From positions 1 to 64,000 of the forward strand of contig JAUNGE010000001.1 of assembly GCA_030524675.1 (NCBI GenBank): DNA of 64,000 nt. The letters are read 5' to 3'. The position numbers were made by a program, and so were the translations under genes. Below, in pieces: positions 60,899-64,000 of this stretch. The notes beneath the pieces are model-generated. The model was not told the origin of the DNA. It did no database searches and was given only the letters and a program-made list of their open reading frames with translations. Each line of letters opens with the position of its first letter. Position 1 is the stretch's first letter. This DNA comes from a bacterium (lineage in GTDB: Bacteria > Bacillota > Clostridia > Lachnospirales > Lachnospiraceae).

Positions 60899-62104
60899 TC
60901 ACTCGTACCGCAGTGCATCAATCGGGTCAGCTTTCGCTGCCTTCGATGCGGGATACAGCCCAAAAAAGATACCCACAATCGCGGAAAAACTAACTGCCAT
61001 CACAATGACCGAAGGCCGAATGACAACCGCAACATGAAGCAAAGCACCTCCCAGCGAGACAAGTCCCACGCCCAGAAGCACGCCAATGAACCCACCGAAC
61101 GCCGAGATAATCGCCGATTCCGTCAAAAACTGCATCAGGACATCGCGTGTGCGCGCGCCCAGCGCTTTTCGGATGCCAATCTCCCTGGTTCTCTCTGTGA
61201 CGGACACCAGCATGATATTCATAATTCCAATACCACCTACAAGAAGAGAAATCGCCGCAATGGCTCCCACTGCCACCGACAGCGTGGACAGAATCATATC
61301 CCACTCTCCCATCTCTTCCTTCGCCGTATAGTATGTGATGAGTTCTTCCGGACGCCCTGTCATTTTTGCGATATAGCGCACAAATTTAGTGCGAAATGCA
61401 TCTTGGTCGATATCCTCCGCCACATAGCAGTTTAGAGCGAAATGCCAGGTGTCCGGAGTTGCAATCAGTGTGTACGGACAGTATGCCTCTCCATCCCCGC
61501 TGCTTCCCATCATCATGGCAGCAAACGCCGACAGGTTCTTTTCATACACGCCCACCACATAGTAATCATCCAAATCCTTGTTGATTGAGGTGCGCAAGGA
61601 CCTTCCGACCACATCATCGGTTCCAAACAGCTTGATCGCTGTCTTTTTCTCCAGAACAATATTTTTCTTTCGGTTTTTCACATCGTCCTCATTGATCATG
61701 CGTCCGTGAATGATATTGACCGGCTGCACTTTGTCATATCCTTTGTTGACGCCGCTGTAAGAAATTTTCACTCTGTTTCTTCCATAAACGGCATCCTGAA
61801 GATCGGAGTTTTGAAAATCCAGATACGGAATTTCATCCGGAAATGTGTTTTCTATCTGTTCCAGCTCGTCGATTGTAAAATAATCCGTGCTGCGATATTC
61901 GTCTACCGCATACGACACATACACAATCGCGCGGTTGATGCCGACTTCCTTGTATAAATCCGCCATCAGCCCGCGCATACTGTCGCCAATGGAGACAATG
62001 GCAATCACAGAGCCGATACCAATGATAATGCCGAGCATGGTCAGGAAAGAACGCATCTTATTGGCACGGATTGCCGAAAAGGCCATACTGATATTTTCAA
62101 ACAT
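60899..62104 (-). CDS. MacB-like ABC transporter permease
   Basis: 401 residues. N-terminal TM helix in [20 protein letters not shown] and MLGIIIGIGSVIAIVSIGDS, then a large extracytoplasmic MacB_PCD domain (about 40-250), and three C-terminal TM helices with ERTREIGIRKALGARTRDVL (coupling region) and PASKAAKADPIDALRYE at the end. This is the FtsX/MacB permease type. It overlaps the ATPase gene by 8 bases. With the adaptor it forms a YknXYZ/MacAB-like exporter for peptides, toxins or antibiotics; the substrate is unknown. Confidence 0.93.
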   Translation of the reverse strand: MFENISMAFSAIRANKMRSFLTMLGIIIGIGSVIAIVSIGDSMRGLMADLYKEVGINRAIVYVSYAVDEYRSTDYFTIDELEQIENTFPDEIPYLDFQNSDLQDAVYGRNRVKISYSGVNKGYDKVQPVNIIHGRMINEDDVKNRKKNIVLEKKTAIKLFGTDDVVGRSLRTSINKDLDDYYVVGVYEKNLSAFAAMMMGSSGDGEAYCPYTLIATPDTWHFALNCYVAEDIDQDAFRTKFVRYIAKMTGRPEELITYYTAKEEMGEWDMILSTLSVAVGAIAAISLLVGGIGIMNIMLVSVTERTREIGIRKALGARTRDVLMQFLTESAIISAFGGFIGVLLGVGLVSLGGALLHVAVVIRPSVIVMAVSFSAIVGIFFGLYPASKAAKADPIDALRYE

Positions 62105-62885
62105 GTGCTGTCTCCTCCTTTTTCTCCACTTTTTTGGCAGTATCGATGGACTGCTCCAGCGATTCCAATGTCTCTATCCACTCGCCCTGCTCATTTCTTC
62201 TCTTGTCGCTTTGAAGCCGTCCGTCCCGAAATCGCAGAATCCGGTTTGTAAATTCAGCAATGTCCTCCTCATGTGTGACAACCACAACCGTCGCTCCTTC
62301 TCTGTGAAGCGCAGTGAACAGTTCCATGATTTCCACAGAAGCGGCCGTATCCAGATTTCCGGTTGGCTCATCCGCGAGAATCAGCGGCGGCTCATTTGCC
62401 AGTGCCCTGGCAATCGCTACTCTCTGTCTCTGTCCTCCGGAAAGCTCATTCGGCTGATGGTCATAGCGCGCTGAGAGCCCTACCTTATCCAGAAGTTCCA
62501 TCGCCCGCTTGCGCCGCTGCCGTTTGGAAACATGCGCATACGTCATCGGCAGCTCCACATTTTTCAGGGCAGATGTTCTGGAAATCAGATTAAAGGATTG
62601 GAACACAAAGCCGATTTTGCGGTTACGCACAGCAGACAGCTCATCCGGCGACAAGTCCGCCGTCTCCACCCCGTCCAGATAATAATGTCCTAACGTCGGG
62701 CGGTCTAAACACCCTAAAATATTCATCAGAGTCGATTTTCCGGATCCAGACTGCCCCATGATGGCAACAAATTCCCCTTTTTGAATCGTCAGATTGATAT
62801 TGTAGAGACCGATTACCTTGATGGCACCTGTATCATAGACTTTTCCCAGATTTTCAATCCGAATCAGATCTTCTGTCTCATTCAT
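62097..62885 (-). CDS. MacB-like ABC transporter ATP-binding protein
   Basis: 262 residues. Walker [16 protein letters not shown]-loop [14 protein letters not shown], signature [15 protein letters not shown], Walker [13 protein letters not shown] and H-loop [11 protein letters not shown] all intact. This is the LolD/MacB subfamily. Start [12 protein letters not shown] has GGAGGCACCA upstream. The C-terminal 35 residues (about 228-262) are charged and outside the ATPase fold. Its gene lies between adaptor and permease. Confidence 0.95.
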   Translation of the reverse strand: MNETEDLIRIENLGKVYDTGAIKVIGLYNINLTIQKGEFVAIMGQSGSGKSTLMNILGCLDRPTLGHYYLDGVETADLSPDELSAVRNRKIGFVFQSFNLISRTSALKNVELPMTYAHVSKRQRRKRAMELLDKVGLSARYDHQPNELSGGQRQRVAIARALANEPPLILADEPTGNLDTAASVEIMELFTALHREGATVVVVTHEEDIAEFTNRILRFRDGRLQSDKRRNEQGEWIETLESLEQSIDTAKKVEKKEETAHV

Positions 62886-62898
62886 TGGTGCCTCCCTC

Positions 62899-64000
62899 CT
62901 ATTCTGCCGCCTGGCTCGCATCACTTGTCTCTGTGGCTGCCGCCTTTGCATCCGCTGCTGTTGTTTGTGCTGCCGCAGTTTCTGCCACGGCTGTCTCCTC
63001 GGCTGTTCCTGCCTCAGCTGTCTGCGGTACCGTCACAGGCATGCCCTCGGCGACGGCTGCCGGAGGATTCGGAAGATACAGCATGCCTTCTGTCAGGGCT
63101 TCCTCCCCAGCTGCAAAAATCTCTGTCTCAAAATCGCTCTCCACTCCTGTCGTCACCGCAAGCAGATGGATTTTTCCGTCCCTTACCACAGCAATCGAGA
63201 CGTTTCCGTCGGTATCCTGCACTAGAGAGGAAATCGGAACCACAAAGGTATCGTTCGCCTCTGCCAATGTGACTTTCGCTTTTGCTGTGATTCCCGCAAT
63301 CAGCCCAGAATCGTTTGAATCCACAGAGATGGTAATGGGGATGACACGCTCCGTGGAGCCATCTCCCTTCTCCTCACCAGTCGGAGAAATCCGGCTGACC
63401 ACGCCCTCAACCGTCTTCCCGTTCAAAATATCCGCAGAAATCACCGCCTTCTGTCCCAGTTTCACTTTTCCAATCGAGTACTCACTGACGCGGATGGAAA
63501 TTTGCAGTCGGTCCAGATTTTCAATGATAAACATAGGCTTCTCATCTTCCGTCTTGTCCGCGAAACGGCCGACTTTGGAGTTCACACGGACCACTGTGCC
63601 GGAAATCGGGCTGGTAATCTGCGTATTTTCCAGGTCCCTCTGCTTATTTTTTAGCTCGAACCGTGCATTTTCCACCTGCTGGCTGTCCACTGCACTTTCC
63701 TTGACGCGCCCGCCGGACACCTCATAGGAATCCACATCCTTCTGTGCAGCAGTCATCGCATGTTTCGCAGTTTCCCACTCCACATCTGAAATATCCCCCG
63801 CCTCATGGAGGATGTTGGCGCGCGTGGAGGCTTTCTTTGCCTCGTCGTAGCTCTGTACTGCTTTCTCATAGGCAGCCTGTCTGGCTCTCTGATTTTCAGC
63901 GCGGGCGGCCACAGCCAAATCATATGTATTCTGCGCCATCTCAATCTCTCTCTCCAGACTAGAAGAATCCAGAGTGGCGAGGAGCTGTCCTTTCTCCACA
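62899..64000 (-). CDS. HlyD/MacA-type efflux adaptor subunit (5' end outside the window)
   Basis: Partial: the N terminus, including TM anchor and first half of the lipoyl domain, is cut off by the window end. Visible are KGQLLATLDSSSLEREIE (lipoyl), a helical hairpin (about 20-115), the second lipoyl half (ITSPISGTVVRVNSKVGRFAD in parts), the beta-barrel (GQKAVISADILNGKTVEGVV in parts) and the membrane-proximal domain. The last 45 residues are a low-complexity Ala/Thr/Glu tail. With the two next genes it makes a tripartite-like exporter; in Gram-positives no outer channel is needed. Confidence 0.9.
   Translation of the reverse strand, partial: VEKGQLLATLDSSSLEREIEMAQNTYDLAVAARAENQRARQAAYEKAVQSYDEAKKASTRANILHEAGDISDVEWETAKHAMTAAQKDVDSYEVSGGRVKESAVDSQQVENARFELKNKQRDLENTQITSPISGTVVRVNSKVGRFADKTEDEKPMFIIENLDRLQISIRVSEYSIGKVKLGQKAVISADILNGKTVEGVVSRISPTGEEKGDGSTERVIPITISVDSNDSGLIAGITAKAKVTLAEANDTFVVPISSLVQDTDGNVSIAVVRDGKIHLLAVTTGVESDFETEIFAAGEEALTEGMLYLPNPPAAVAEGMPVTVPQTAEAGTAEETAVAETAAAQTTAADAKAAATETSDASQAAE

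Overview
The window looks like a chromosome segment from an endospore-forming Clostridia, most likely a Lachnospiraceae gut commensal. I infer this from gene content and order: alpha/beta SASP, GerW/YtfJ and YlbJ-like sporulation genes; Bacillus-like blocks (rplU-prp-rpmA-obg, nadD-yqeK-rsfS, lexA divergent from a yneA-like gene, rsmD-coaD, yloU-yloV with divergent rpmB, recG, rqcH divergent from yicC-gmk-rpoZ); strong AGGAGG ribosome binding sites; moderate GC. The genus is not resolved. I saw no rRNA, tRNA, CRISPR array, transposase or phage module.

Layout. 1-4900 (+): ribosomal proteins L21 and L27 with the Prp protease that processes L27, then obgE, yhbY, nadD (with an odd in-frame insertion), yqeK and rsfS. 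5100-8300: lexA, the divergent SOS-type yneA-like gene, a XerS-like tyrosine recombinase and a TtcA-like tRNA thiolase. 8770-18480 (-): the most unusual part, an apparent operon for Ser/Thr phosphorylation signalling. In transcription order it holds a Sel1-like protein, a zinc-ribbon FHA protein, a PP2C phosphatase, a membrane S1C protease with FHA, a second PP2C, a secreted VWA protein with TM and FHA, a zinc-ribbon kinase with TM, MORN repeats and a wall-binding-like tail, and a 2H phosphoesterase. 18800-19880: a small XRE regulator and an orphan OmpR-type regulator whose receiver has lost its phospho-acceptor Asp. 19920-21150: pepT.

21445-27706 (-): a histidine operon hisZ-hisG-hisD-hisB-hisA-hisIE behind a near-ideal promoter. 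hisH, hisF and hisC are not in it, but HisIE carries a degenerate HisF-like domain at its N terminus. 27790-37000 (-): recU, pseudouridine synthases, a two-TM unknown, an SDR enzyme, a YgiQ radical-SAM protein, a HAD phosphatase, RsmF and a RelQ-type alarmone synthetase. 37060-41440: M23 peptidase, YlbJ-like protein, coiled-coil protein, coaD, rsmD and ssp. 41550-49800: DMT transporter, nitroreductase, D-cysteine desulfhydrase-like enzyme, recG, TraX-like protein, yloV/fakA, yloU/asp23 and rpmB. 49880-60800: a short membrane peptide, gerW, a DUF2953 protein, two unknown proteins, cinA, pgsA, rimO, a structured spacer, rpoZ, gmk, yicC and divergent rqcH. 60900-64000 (-): a MacAB-like export system whose adaptor is cut by the window end.

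Intergenic DNA carries several repeat families: a GCGAGGATTGAAACAA-like motif (three sites), a TTGGGGTC hairpin (two sites), a 42-bp element (two sites), a perfect 45-bp AT-rich palindrome and a long structured element before rimO. All functional calls come from reading the sequence; no search was run.
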